From the NCBI RefSeq assembly GCF_027364955.1, contig NZ_DAHXOI010000001.1, positions 1-64,000 of the forward strand: a stretch of DNA of 64,000 nucleotides, written 5' to 3'. This stretch comes from Ferrimicrobium sp. (GTDB taxonomy: Bacteria > Actinomycetota > Acidimicrobiia > Acidimicrobiales > Acidimicrobiaceae). The translations under genes and the position numbers were made by a program. Of the stretch, positions 1-9,169 are shown in pieces. The notes under the pieces are model-generated. The model was not told the DNA's origin and did no database searches. It saw only the letters and a program-made list of their open reading frames with translations. Each line of letters starts with the position of its first letter. Position 1 is the first letter of the stretch.

Positions 1-73
1 TCAATGCTGCGTCGGCCATGCTCACATGATAGCACAGACTCCGTGACTGTTCAAGTTATTATTGCTTGACTCC

Positions 74-562
74 TTAGACCGCCTCTACCAGCTCTGCATA
101 GCGCCGTAAAGCCGCATCCTCACACGCTTGGGAGTGCAAGAGATAGCGTTCGAAGAGCAATCCCACCACCATCGTTCGTTTGGCTCGATCGCCGTTGGGG
201 AGCAAGAGGTCGAGAAGGTGGCCAAACTGCTCAGCGCCTCGCTCCCTGGCGTCGACCATACAGATCATGAGGGCCGTAATCCATAGTGCCGCTGATGGTC
301 GATCAAAGATGGAGAGCCTCCACATCAGATCACGAGAGGGATCTGCCAGTTCGGTCTCTACCTCCAACGGGATATAGGTCACCTCCTGGAGCAGATCCGC
401 CTTCGAGCTAAAGTAGTGATAGATCAGCGCAGGGTCCACACCAGCGGCTTTTGCAACACTACGAATCGTTAGACTGCTGGCGCCGTCGTTGACGAGAACA
501 TCCATAGCTGCTCGCAGAATCTGCTCTCTGCGTTCGCGCCAGGTTTCTTGAACATTTCCCAT
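74..562 (-). CDS. TetR/AcrR-family transcriptional regulator
   Basis: A 162-residue one-domain regulator. Residues about 30-53 form the TetR helix-turn-helix, with the typical run LTIRSVAKAAG then IYHYFSSKADLL; the rest is the helical ligand-binding and dimerisation domain, which is too variable to name a ligand. The ATG at 562 is preferred over an in-frame TTG at 589 because an AAGGTGG ribosome-binding sequence sits 8 bases upstream of it. It lies upstream of, and on the same strand as, nothing obvious in the window; the next gene upstream (otsB) ends 83 bases away, so it may be read through from the trehalose genes. Target genes are unknown. Confidence 0.85.
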   Translation of the reverse strand: MGNVQETWRERREQILRAAMDVLVNDGASSLTIRSVAKAAGVDPALIYHYFSSKADLLQEVTYIPLEVETELADPSRDLMWRLSIFDRPSAALWITALMICMVDARERGAEQFGHLLDLLLPNGDRAKRTMVVGLLFERYLLHSQACEDAALRRYAELVEAV

Positions 563-644
563 GATCTGATCCACCTTTGCAAGTTGCAAGAAGGTATCGG
601 AGCGATTTGTCGATTCTAAACTTTCTCGCGCGTGCGCGTGATCC

Positions 645-1376
645 TCAGGTATTGCTAACAGAGGTCAATAAGACGAGATAATGGACAAATTGCGATCGGG
701 AAATACTCTCGTCGGCGAGCACAGTTAGCTCAGCTGGAGACTGTTCGGAGGCGATGGCAAGTCCACACGTCGGCGTGTCGAACTCTTGGAGTGCCTTCAT
801 GGCCGGGATATCTCCCACATCATCACCGGCGTACAGCACAGCGGAGTGACCTCCAGCCAGTCGACGCAGTACCGTTCCTTTGTCGGAGTGATCACCAACG
901 CTGACCTCTACCACAGATTTTCCAAAGTCGAGGGTAACGTCGTACTCGCGTTGTTGCCGACGGCTCCAGTCCAGGACCTCAGATGCTCGATCGGGAGCGC
1001 GACGATAATGAAGCGCGAGCGAACTTGGCTTTTCCTCCACCAAAATGGCGGTGGGCAACTCTTGGCGAGCCCGTCTGACGAGCGCCTCAAGCAGGGTTTG
1101 ATCCGTTGGTTCCAGCGTCTCTGGACGGCCATAGTTACCGATGAGATCGACCTTAATACCGACGAATTGCTCCTGAAGATAGTCAGTTGGGCGACCGGAG
1201 AGAATGATGACGTTTGTTTGTCTGCTCAGTTTCACTAGCGGTTGGCGGAGCTGGACATCAAGGCGGGCTTGGCCAGGCGTTGACACGATGGGGGCAAGCG
1301 TTCCATCGAAGTCGAAGACAAGAAGGGCCGTCGTGGGGTGTTGGAGATAGACCTGGCGAAACTCAGCGAAGAGCAC
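645..1376 (-). CDS. otsB: Trehalose-6-phosphate phosphatase (HAD superfamily)
   Basis: Removes phosphate from trehalose 6-phosphate to give trehalose in the cytosol. The 243-residue protein has the HAD motif I DFDGTLAP at residues 22-29 (nucleophile D22, acid/base D24), SGRP for motif II, and GDDVGDIPAM for the metal-binding motif IV, all standard for OtsB. The start is taken as the GTG at 1376, which overlaps the end of the upstream synthase gene by 14 bases; this is translational coupling. An apparently longer reading frame reaching back to 1595 is non-homologous sequence antiparallel in frame to the synthase and is rejected. In this context a related sugar-phosphate phosphatase role, such as on glucosyl-3-phosphoglycerate, cannot be fully excluded. 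Confidence 0.88.
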   Translation of the reverse strand: MLFAEFRQVYLQHPTTALLVFDFDGTLAPIVSTPGQARLDVQLRQPLVKLSRQTNVIILSGRPTDYLQEQFVGIKVDLIGNYGRPETLEPTDQTLLEALVRRARQELPTAILVEEKPSSLALHYRRAPDRASEVLDWSRRQQREYDVTLDFGKSVVEVSVGDHSDKGTVLRRLAGGHSAVLYAGDDVGDIPAMKALQEFDTPTCGLAIASEQSPAELTVLADESISRSQFVHYLVLLTSVSNT

Positions 1377-2721
1377 GGTTGATGGTCTCCAACCACCTTG
1401 TCCACGTATTCTGGCTGGTCCATGATCTGACAGGGTCAAGATCGCCACCCCCGAGCGCCCGGTCGAGTGCCCCTGCTGTCTCAGCGATGTCGAGCGGGTT
1501 GATGAGTTCAAGCCATTGGCCAACGTGCTCGGCGGCGCCAGCTTCGGTAGAGAGCACAATTTGTGCGGTCGGCTTGGCGACGAGAGCAGCTTCAAAGACG
1601 ACGAGGTTCAGGCCGTCGCGCAGCGGGTTGACCAAGAGGGCATCAAAGAGCTGGTAACTCGCAAGGCTTCTGGCGGGATGGTCGGAGAGGTCGAGGTGAA
1701 TAGGGTTCCAGCCTTCATGGAACCAGCGTTCATTGACCTCCTTGACGAGCGTCTCGAGTTCAACGGTCAGACGGCGATACTTGGGAATGGTACTTCGCGA
1801 TGGGTAGGCAAAGAGGAGGGCTCTGAAATTTCCGCGTGCCTTCGGGTTCTGGCGCAGCATGCTATCGATGGCATAGACGCCCCGCAGGAGGTTCTTCGAC
1901 GGTTCAATTCGGTCGACTCTCAGGATTGTGGGGAGCCCCATGGCAAGTGGTTCGAGCCGATCACGCTCGCGGGCGACCGCTTCGTCGGAGACTGAGTTTA
2001 TCATGCCAAGTGTGTCGGCTGGGAGGGGAGCCACTACCGTTGGGGGCAGTCGAGACCCACGGTGGCCGAAGGAATCGATAAAAAATTGTTCCCAATGATG
2101 AGCGTGGAGGCCGATGACGTTAGCGGCAGCGAAGTTACGGAGCAGTTCGTCGCGGACGATTGACGGGATAAGGTCGGATTCAGCCGCCGTGCAGATCGGC
2201 GTATGAAAGAACAGAACGATCGAACCACCGAATCCGCGATCACGCAAGAGTTGGGGCATCAGCATCAGGTGGTAATCGTTGATAATGATTGTGGTAGCGC
2301 TCAGGTCAAGTTTCGATACTGCGTCAGCCATCTGGTCATTGAAACGACGATACTGATCGTAGGCGTCGAAAAAGGCCTGGTCAAAGATTGGCTCGAAGCT
2401 GAGGTCAAAGAGCCCATGGAAAAGATACCAGAAGTATTCGTTGGCGATCACTTGATAGGCGACTCTGTGGTCTTGCGCGTTGACGGGTGCAGGACAGAAA
2501 CCTGGTTGGATCGCCTCATAGCGATGCTCGCGCGCTGCGGTTACTTCGGCTTCGGAGGAGATAGGGAATAACCATCGAATTTCGTCGTGCCCCGGTTGGT
2601 CCATCAGCCCAAGCAAGCCACTTGCGAGTCCTCCTCCTGAGCGGATAAGGGTATGGCCGTCGGCGCCGACCTGCATCGGTCCTCTATTGGTGACAAAAAG
2701 ATATCGTGACTTTTGCTGCAT
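1363..2721 (-). CDS. otsA: Trehalose-6-phosphate synthase-type glycosyltransferase (GT20)
   Basis: Joins an activated glucose (UDP-, GDP- or ADP-glucose) to glucose 6-phosphate to make trehalose 6-phosphate. The 452-residue protein is close to normal GT20 length. Visible family motifs are VTNRGP near the N-terminus, NDYHL at residues 148-152, FFHTP at 171-175, a VDRIEPSKN version of the acceptor-site motif VDRLDYSKG, and PLRDGLNLVVFEA near the C-terminus. It is translationally coupled to otsB by a 14-base overlap and is divergent from glycerate kinase. Because the acceptor-site motif is unusual and the neighbours point to glycerate chemistry, a glucosylglycerol-phosphate synthase-like activity is a possible alternative. 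Confidence 0.85.
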   Translation of the reverse strand: MQQKSRYLFVTNRGPMQVGADGHTLIRSGGGLASGLLGLMDQPGHDEIRWLFPISSEAEVTAAREHRYEAIQPGFCPAPVNAQDHRVAYQVIANEYFWYLFHGLFDLSFEPIFDQAFFDAYDQYRRFNDQMADAVSKLDLSATTIIINDYHLMLMPQLLRDRGFGGSIVLFFHTPICTAAESDLIPSIVRDELLRNFAAANVIGLHAHHWEQFFIDSFGHRGSRLPPTVVAPLPADTLGMINSVSDEAVARERDRLEPLAMGLPTILRVDRIEPSKNLLRGVYAIDSMLRQNPKARGNFRALLFAYPSRSTIPKYRRLTVELETLVKEVNERWFHEGWNPIHLDLSDHPARSLASYQLFDALLVNPLRDGLNLVVFEAALVAKPTAQIVLSTEAGAAEHVGQWLELINPLDIAETAGALDRALGGGDLDPVRSWTSQNTWTRWLETINRALR

Positions 2722-2768
2722 AATGGGTGTCGTGCTTTAGTGTAGTGTCATGTGGTAAGGCGGGATGC

Positions 2769-3794
2769 GTGAAGGTTCTAGCCGCTTTTGACAGCTTGAA
2801 GGGTACCGCGTCGGCACAGGAGGCCTCCCATGCCTTTGCGCGTGCGCTAAGGGCTGACGAGGTAAGAGAGTGTCCCCTCTCTGATGGGGGCGATGGCTTC
2901 CTTGAAGTCCTTGCCCACCGATGGGAACAGGTGGCGACTGTCGATGCTCTTGGTCGTCCATGTCGTGCCCGTCTTGGTTATCGTGCTCTCGATAAGGGCA
3001 ACGTTGAGGTGATCCTTGAGACGGCGGAGGCCATCGGATTAACGCGTATCGGTGGTGCTGCGAACAATGATCCGATACGTGCAGACTCGACCGGCGTAGC
3101 GATCCTGCTCGAAGAGACGTTACGAAGATCAGAGCCACACCGCATTGTGGTTGGTTGTGGCGGTTCTGCGGTTACCGATGGTGGACTTGGTTTTATCCGA
3201 AGGGTACGACAGCGTCGTCTTGCAGTTGATACCAGTTTGCTGAGGGTAGCACTCGACGTGCAGACTCGTTTTAGCGATGCGGCCGTCATTTTTGCTCCCC
3301 AGAAGGGAGCGAGTGCGGAAGCGGTACGACTGCTCACCATGAGGCTTGGCGCGGCACGAAACTGGTACCAGCGTTGGTACGGGATCGATCTTGACCATTT
3401 TGTTGGGACTGGCGCGGCGGGAGGCTTGTCGGGGGCCCTGTTGGCGATCGGAGCCGAGCTCACCTCTGGGTTTGATGAGGTGGCCGATCGAGTCCAATTG
3501 GCGCGCCATATCGGCGATGCTGATCTTGTCGTTACTGGTGAGGGTCGGCTCGATGACACGTCGCTTGGTGGGAAGGTGGTGGGCGGTGTTCTCAGGCTTG
3601 CTGAGAGTCAAGGCACGCCAGTTTGGGTGATTGTCGGCTCTGCTGCACCCGAGACAGTGCAGGCCGTGCGCCAGCGAGGGCACCGGGTATCGGTGTTGAG
3701 TGAGCTTTTTGGTCTAGATGTGGCGTTAGCCAACCCGCTCGAGCTGCTTACTCAGCTAGCCACGGCAGCAAGGGACGAGGCTGGATCGGGCTAG
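2769..3794 (+). CDS. Glycerate kinase (GlxK/GarK family)
   Basis: Phosphorylates D-glycerate with ATP, giving 2- or 3-phosphoglycerate. The 341-residue protein carries the family landmarks in order: AAFDSLKGTASA at the N-terminus, PLSDGGDGF, GCGGSAVTDGG, GTGAAGGLSGALLA, and VVTGEGRLDDTSLGGK near residue 265. The GTG at 2769 is used because the homology begins there and GGTAAGGCGG precedes it; an upstream GTG at 2727 adds 14 residues of no family similarity. It is divergent from otsA and its stop overlaps the stop of the convergent glycosyltransferase by 4 bases. The pairing with a GpgS-like enzyme suggests a link to glucosylglycerate turnover or to 3-phosphoglycerate supply (inference). Confidence 0.88.
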   Translation: MKVLAAFDSLKGTASAQEASHAFARALRADEVRECPLSDGGDGFLEVLAHRWEQVATVDALGRPCRARLGYRALDKGNVEVILETAEAIGLTRIGGAANNDPIRADSTGVAILLEETLRRSEPHRIVVGCGGSAVTDGGLGFIRRVRQRRLAVDTSLLRVALDVQTRFSDAAVIFAPQKGASAEAVRLLTMRLGAARNWYQRWYGIDLDHFVGTGAAGGLSGALLAIGAELTSGFDEVADRVQLARHIGDADLVVTGEGRLDDTSLGGKVVGGVLRLAESQGTPVWVIVGSAAPETVQAVRQRGHRVSVLSELFGLDVALANPLELLTQLATAARDEAGSG

Positions 3795-4552
3795 AGGAGT
3801 TGCGTGATCAGAGATTCCGGGATCGGCTCCTGCGGATCTATCTGGAGCCGCTCGACGCGCTCGAGGAGCGCCCGGATGACCTGCCGAGATTGAATGCCGA
3901 GCGACGAGAGCGGTTGGTGGGGGTGATCTTTGATGCCAAATGGGATTTCGGCGATGGCGCTGCGCCCATAACGCTGCGCGAGTTCCAACAGAATGGCGAT
4001 GTCGACACCGTAGTCATCCGGAAGATCTAGGGAGATCGCGTCGTCACGATAGAACGCCATCTCACCGCTGAGTGGAGACTGTAAGTCGGCACAGGAAGGG
4101 AAGAAAACCTCTAGCAGTGGCTTTGCAGTGAGTTCCGTCACCCGTCCACTGTCATCAGCAGAGTTGCCGTAGGCCGCTTTCGCCAGCCGCAACTGCCGTT
4201 GGCTTGTGAGCGTCCAAACAAGACGACTCAACTGTGCATGCTGCAGCGAGCCTAAGTCCGCATCACAGGTCACGACAATGTCGGCCGTGGACCGTTCCCA
4301 ACCCACCCGCAGCGCTTTACCCTTGCCGGGCCTCCCGTCGCGAATAGCGACAACACGTACCTGTGGGAACTGATGGGCTACCTCTTGGGTCGCGTCAGCG
4401 GAACCATCGTCTACAACGATGATCTCGTCAAAAAGAGCAGGCTGATCAGAGGTGACGATATCGAGCACATGCGGGAGTCGTGGAGCTTCATTGCGAGCTG
4501 GTATGACGAGCGCCACGGTGTTCCTTGGGCTCAGGGAGTTTTTGACGACCAC
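3791..4552 (-). CDS. GT2-fold transferase, glucosyl-3-phosphoglycerate synthase-like
   Basis: A soluble 253-residue GT-A glycosyltransferase with VIPARNEA, VDDGSADAT and the metal-binding TCDADLG. Three segments resemble glucosyl-3-phosphoglycerate synthase (GpgS): GRVTELTAKPLL, the SPLSGEMAFYRD segment, and a C-terminal HPHQPLSSL followed by SRQVIRALL. GpgS transfers glucose from a nucleotide sugar to 3-phosphoglycerate on the way to glucosylglycerate and methylglucose polysaccharides. It is shorter than the mycobacterial enzyme (over 300 residues). GTG start at 4552. Stop-to-stop overlap with glycerate kinase supports a metabolic link. A dolichol-phosphate-sugar synthase-like enzyme is the alternative. 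Confidence 0.72.
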   Translation of the reverse strand: MVVKNSLSPRNTVALVIPARNEAPRLPHVLDIVTSDQPALFDEIIVVDDGSADATQEVAHQFPQVRVVAIRDGRPGKGKALRVGWERSTADIVVTCDADLGSLQHAQLSRLVWTLTSQRQLRLAKAAYGNSADDSGRVTELTAKPLLEVFFPSCADLQSPLSGEMAFYRDDAISLDLPDDYGVDIAILLELAQRYGRSAIAEIPFGIKDHPHQPLSSLGIQSRQVIRALLERVERLQIDPQEPIPESLITQLL

Positions 4553-4768
4553 GACGTATCATCCTAGAAGTTTGCGTGGCCCTATGCGCAGACGGTCTGA
4601 GTACTGGCTCGCCGAGGTCCAAGTTTGCGGGCTTTGCTGCAGGCGCAACGCGGATCGGAATGAGGAAGCTAGACAAGGGATGGTGAGTCCTCTGCGGCTG
4701 ATGCACCGGGTGAACGGAATTTTGAGGGGCAGAGCGTGCGTGAATGGCGTGCAGCCTGGCTAGGATTG

Positions 4769-4791
4769 TTAGCACTCTCATATGTAGAGTG

Positions 4792-4795
<4 letters not shown>
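4769..4795 (+). promoter_or_regulatory. CIRCE operator (HrcA binding site) upstream of groEL
   Basis: A 27-base inverted repeat, TTAGCACTC, nine-base spacer, GAGTGCTAG. It differs from the CIRCE consensus only at the last base. HrcA binds this element to repress chaperonin genes. It begins 75 bases before the groEL start codon. A TAGGAT hexamer at 4761-4766 just upstream could be the -10 element, which would place the operator at the transcription start. hrcA itself is not in the window. Confidence 0.93.
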
Positions 4796-6469
<1,674 letters not shown>

Positions 6470-6482
6470 TCACGGGTTCTTT

Positions 6483-6524
6483 ACGGCAATGGGCGGCACG
6501 CTATGTGTCGCCCATTGCCGTTTT
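6483..6524 (+). terminator. Rho-independent terminator after groEL
   Basis: A perfect 13-base stem (ACGGCAATGGGCG at 6483-6495 pairing with 6509-6521) around a 13-base loop, followed by a TTTT run from 6521. It begins 14 bases after the groEL stop, and so isolates the CIRCE-groEL unit from the hemQ unit. Confidence 0.88.
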
Positions 6525-6661
6525 CTGCCCTGTCGTAGTAGGGTTGGCCGGCGAGCGATTGTTGCTACCGCCGGTGGGGTTCCTAAGGTAGAGGTAGCGG
6601 ATTTGCCCCGCAGGTGTGGTAGCCGGGCGGTGCAGGGTTGGACGCACAAGGAGAAGATAGC

Positions 6662-7408
6662 ATGGTAAGAGATGAGGAAATGATGCAGCCAGAGGAGCCC
6701 AACCAAGGAGCGGATGAACTGGAGATTCCGTGTTCGGAGGTTACCGAGGGACTCAACGTGTTGCATCTCTTTGGGGACGCAACCAAGGATTTCGATCCGG
6801 AACTTGCGACAGCGAGGGTCAAGCAGGCCATTGAGCGTGGGACCCAGGTATTGACGGTTGCCACATTAGGTCATCGTTGTGAGGTCGCCATCATGGCACT
6901 CGATCGTGATCTTCTCGGGCTACGACGTCTTCAGTTGGATTTACGACGTGCTGGCCTGGTCTTTAGTGATTCATTCTTCTCCATCACTGAAGTCTCCGAG
7001 TATGCACGTAATATCACCGAGGAGCGTAAGCGACCCCGTCTTTATCCGAAGTTGCCACCCAAAGGTAAGGATGCGTGGTGTTTCTACCCAATGGCTAAGC
7101 GTCGTAACGTTAGTCAAAATTGGTATGCACTTGGCTTCGATGAGCGCGAGCACCTCATGGGAGAACACGGTGCGTCGGGGCGAAAATTCGCCGGTCGTGT
7201 CACCCAGTTGGTTACCGGTGCGACTGGTGTGAGTGATTGGGAGTGGGGCGTGACGCTATTTGCTCGCCATCCAGATGATTTGAAGGATGTGGTCTATACG
7301 ATGCGCTACGACGAGGCGTCGGCAGTATACGCAGAGTTCGGCCCGTTCTACGTAGGAGTCCTCCAAGATCCTGAGGTAGTCTTCTCCTCCCTCTTCGCTG
7401 ATAATTAG
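6662..7408 (+). CDS. hemQ: Coproheme decarboxylase HemQ (chlorite dismutase family)
   Basis: Last step of the coproporphyrin-dependent heme pathway: two oxidative decarboxylations convert coproheme to heme b. The 248-residue protein has the HemQ hallmarks: the FYPMAKRR motif, whose tyrosine (residue 142) matches the reactive tyrosine of the family; ERE-LM-EHG with the probable heme-ligand histidine at 169; and WEWGVTLFA. ATG at 6662 follows AAGGAG with an 8-base gap; an upstream in-frame TTG is less likely. It leads a compact unit with larE, a NIL-domain gene and an unknown gene. HemE and HemY lie at 15-17.6 kb. Confidence 0.93.
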   Translation: MVRDEEMMQPEEPNQGADELEIPCSEVTEGLNVLHLFGDATKDFDPELATARVKQAIERGTQVLTVATLGHRCEVAIMALDRDLLGLRRLQLDLRRAGLVFSDSFFSITEVSEYARNITEERKRPRLYPKLPPKGKDAWCFYPMAKRRNVSQNWYALGFDEREHLMGEHGASGRKFAGRVTQLVTGATGVSDWEWGVTLFARHPDDLKDVVYTMRYDEASAVYAEFGPFYVGVLQDPEVVFSSLFADN

Positions 7409-7450
7409 TCCTTGGGGACACTCGAAAGCGCTGGAAGGAGGATAGAGAGC

Positions 7451-8311
7451 ATGGCGGTGGATGTAGACACGTCCCTGATCGATGATAAAATCAGCGAAGT
7501 TCGACGCTGGTTTTTGGGTGTCGGCAACGTGGTGGTGGCCCTCTCTGGTGGGGTCGATTCTGCTGTCCTTGCGGCGATGGCGAACAGGGCGCTCGGTGAT
7601 CACGCTCTGGCGGTGACGGCCGTTTCTCCGTCGTTATCGCAAGAAGAACTCGAAGGCGTTCGAGGCTTTGTGCAGCGAGAGTCGTTGAACTTCATGGAGG
7701 TTCACACTGACGAGATTCAAGACCCGAACTATGTCCAGAATGCACCAGACCGATGCTACGTCTGCAAAAGTCATCTTTTTGAGGAGCTTTTGCCCATTGC
7801 GCTTCATCGGAAGGCGACGATTGTCGTTGGGACCAACCTTGACGATCTGGGTGACTACCGTCCGGGCTTGCGAGCTGCGGATGAGTTTGGAGTTGCTTCG
7901 CCCTTTGTGGAGTGTGGGGTAGACAAGTCGATGATCCGGTCGATAGCTCGCTCGTTAGGGCTCGGGGAGCTTGCGGATAAGCCAGCTTCGGCCTGTCTAG
8001 CCTCACGCATTCCCTATGGGGTCCCCGTCACGATCCAGCGATTGAGTGCTGTCGAGCGCCTTGAGCGATTTCTTCATCGCCTTGGCCTCTCGGTCGTACG
8101 AGTACGCCACCATGGCGACATCGCGAGAATCGAGCTACCTCCGGAGATGTTCCAGCGGATGCTGGCTAACCGTGAGCAAATTGTCGCTGAAGCCGAGCGA
8201 CTCGGATTCGTCTATAGTACGCTCGATTTAGGAGGATTCCGGAGCGGTTCGTTGAACCGGGTGCTCAAGGGGGCAAGCGGCGATGAAGGTGATCGTCAAA
8301 CTTTGGTATGA
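7451..8311 (+). CDS. larE: LarE-family ATP-dependent sulfur transferase
   Basis: PP-loop enzyme related to LarE, which adenylates a substrate carboxylate and donates sulfur (in lactate racemase, to the nickel-pincer cofactor precursor). The 286-residue protein shows SGGVDS at 32-37, GTNLDDLGDYRPGLRAA at about 127-143, and DKPASACLASRIPYG at 176-190. It has C102 and C105 in a CxxC plus C182, a three-cysteine pattern like the LarE variants reported to hold a [4Fe-4S] cluster and use it for sulfur transfer, rather than the single sacrificial cysteine. AAGGAGG precedes the ATG at 7451. No larB or larC is in the window, so the real acceptor may be different. The 3' end overlaps the next gene by 29 bases. 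Confidence 0.88.
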   Translation: MAVDVDTSLIDDKISEVRRWFLGVGNVVVALSGGVDSAVLAAMANRALGDHALAVTAVSPSLSQEELEGVRGFVQRESLNFMEVHTDEIQDPNYVQNAPDRCYVCKSHLFEELLPIALHRKATIVVGTNLDDLGDYRPGLRAADEFGVASPFVECGVDKSMIRSIARSLGLGELADKPASACLASRIPYGVPVTIQRLSAVERLERFLHRLGLSVVRVRHHGDIARIELPPEMFQRMLANREQIVAEAERLGFVYSTLDLGGFRSGSLNRVLKGASGDEGDRQTLV

Positions 8312-8522
8312 AGGTGCGCTCATCGGTGAGCCTATTATCGCGAAACTGGCAGGGAACTACGGTGTGACTGCCAATATCAAGCGTGCAAACGTCGAAGACG
8401 ACCTCGGATGGATTCTTTGCACGTTGGAGGGCGATGGGAACTCAGTGGCTGCTGCGACTGATTGGCTGATATCCATTGGAGTAGAGGTGGAGATGGTTGA
8501 GGGGGACAATGACACTCAGTGA
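8283..8522 (+). CDS. Stand-alone NIL-domain protein
   Basis: A 79-residue ferredoxin-like fold protein of the NIL family (named after the N-I-L motif at the end of MetN ATPases). The start MKVIVKLWYEGALIGEPII, then GVTANIKRANVED, then LCTLEGD match the pattern of a beta-alpha-beta ACT-like domain; NIL domains elsewhere are fused to methionine importer ATPases or to ferredoxins involved in sulfur insertion. It has only one cysteine, so no Fe-S site is likely. It starts inside the 3' end of larE (29-base overlap) and its own end overlaps the next gene by 14 bases, implying coupled translation with the sulfur transferase. Confidence 0.8.
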   Translation: MKVIVKLWYEGALIGEPIIAKLAGNYGVTANIKRANVEDDLGWILCTLEGDGNSVAAATDWLISIGVEVEMVEGDNDTQ

Positions 8523-8934
8523 ACCGGTGACCCAAGAGGAGTTTGGGAGAATTTCAGCAGCATTCCTCGATGGTCTCACGATGGCGTTGCCGGCGTACTT
8601 TGCGAGAGTCGAGGCAGAGCTGGTTCGCGAGGGAGAGGTCGATCTCGACTGGCTCACGGAGCTACAGAGTCAAGTTGAGTCGGAGTTGGCGCTACTCCTT
8701 GGGGCGCCAGCGGAGACGCAGCGAGAGCCTCCGGTGGGGCTGATTCGCCGCCGGATGGTGGAAGGGCTGGCCGAAAACGGTTGTGCTGCGAGCATGCCAG
8801 CCCTGCAGCGGCGTGGCCTCCTGCCTGCTAGTGCCGTGGATATCGATTCGGATCTGTCCGCGCTGCACCTCGCCTGGGGCGTAGCCAAGGCCCGCAGGTT
8901 GCGCTCCCTGACTGAAGAACCGACGCGCGGCTAA
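8509..8934 (+). CDS. Unrecognised protein in the hemQ-larE unit
   Basis: A 141-residue soluble, acidic, mostly helical protein that I cannot assign. It starts at the ATG at 8509, directly behind GAGGGGG, overlapping the NIL gene by 14 bases, so it is almost certainly translated as the last gene of the unit. The N-terminal half (to about residue 70) looks amphipathic and rich in Glu and Leu; the C-terminal part contains RRMVEGLAENGC and DIDSDLSALHLAWG. There is one cysteine. No signal peptide or membrane segment. It meets the next, convergent gene with a 4-base stop overlap. Confidence 0.7.
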   Translation: MTLSEPVTQEEFGRISAAFLDGLTMALPAYFARVEAELVREGEVDLDWLTELQSQVESELALLLGAPAETQREPPVGLIRRRMVEGLAENGCAASMPALQRRGLLPASAVDIDSDLSALHLAWGVAKARRLRSLTEEPTRG

Positions 8935-9119
8935 TTATCCTTGCGTTTTGGGATCTCCCAGCCAATTTTGGTCACTCGCGTGCGTGCCTCATAGAAGAGG
9001 CAATCAGGTGGACAGGCGAACGGAAGATCAAGGTTGGCTTTGAGCCTGCACCTTTGAATGCGCTCTCCTGAGGGGAGTGTTTGTAGAACGTAGTGTTTGC
9101 AGGTCTCTTGAATGGCCAC
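8931..9119 (-). CDS. Small four-cysteine protein, probable metal binder
   Basis: A 62-residue protein with cysteines at 7, 24, 36 and 40 (C-x16-C-x11-C-x3-C) in the contexts ETCKHYV, QRCRLKANL and FACPPDCLFYEAR. Four well-spaced cysteines in so short a chain suggest a zinc or iron-sulfur site. Similar short proteins with a CPxxC-LFxE-like ending seem familiar from other actinobacteria, but I cannot name a function. ATG at 9119; it is divergent from the Nudix gene (50-base gap) and its stop overlaps the stop of the unknown gene of the hemQ unit by 4 bases. Confidence 0.65.
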   Translation of the reverse strand: MAIQETCKHYVLQTLPSGERIQRCRLKANLDLPFACPPDCLFYEARTRVTKIGWEIPKRKDN

Positions 9120-9169
9120 CCCTGTAGCGTACCAGTCCTAGGCTTATGGTGAGCGAAGGAATAGGTTGA

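Noticed and set aside
1377-1595. In-frame extension of the trehalose phosphatase gene upstream of its HAD domain
   Set aside because: It lies entirely inside the C-terminal coding part of the GT20 synthase in another frame and shows no similarity to phosphatases; GTG at 1376 is the natural start.
4452-4763. Plus-strand frames across the start of the GpgS-like gene and the CIRCE region
   Set aside because: They are antisense shadows of the glycosyltransferase and lack coding character.
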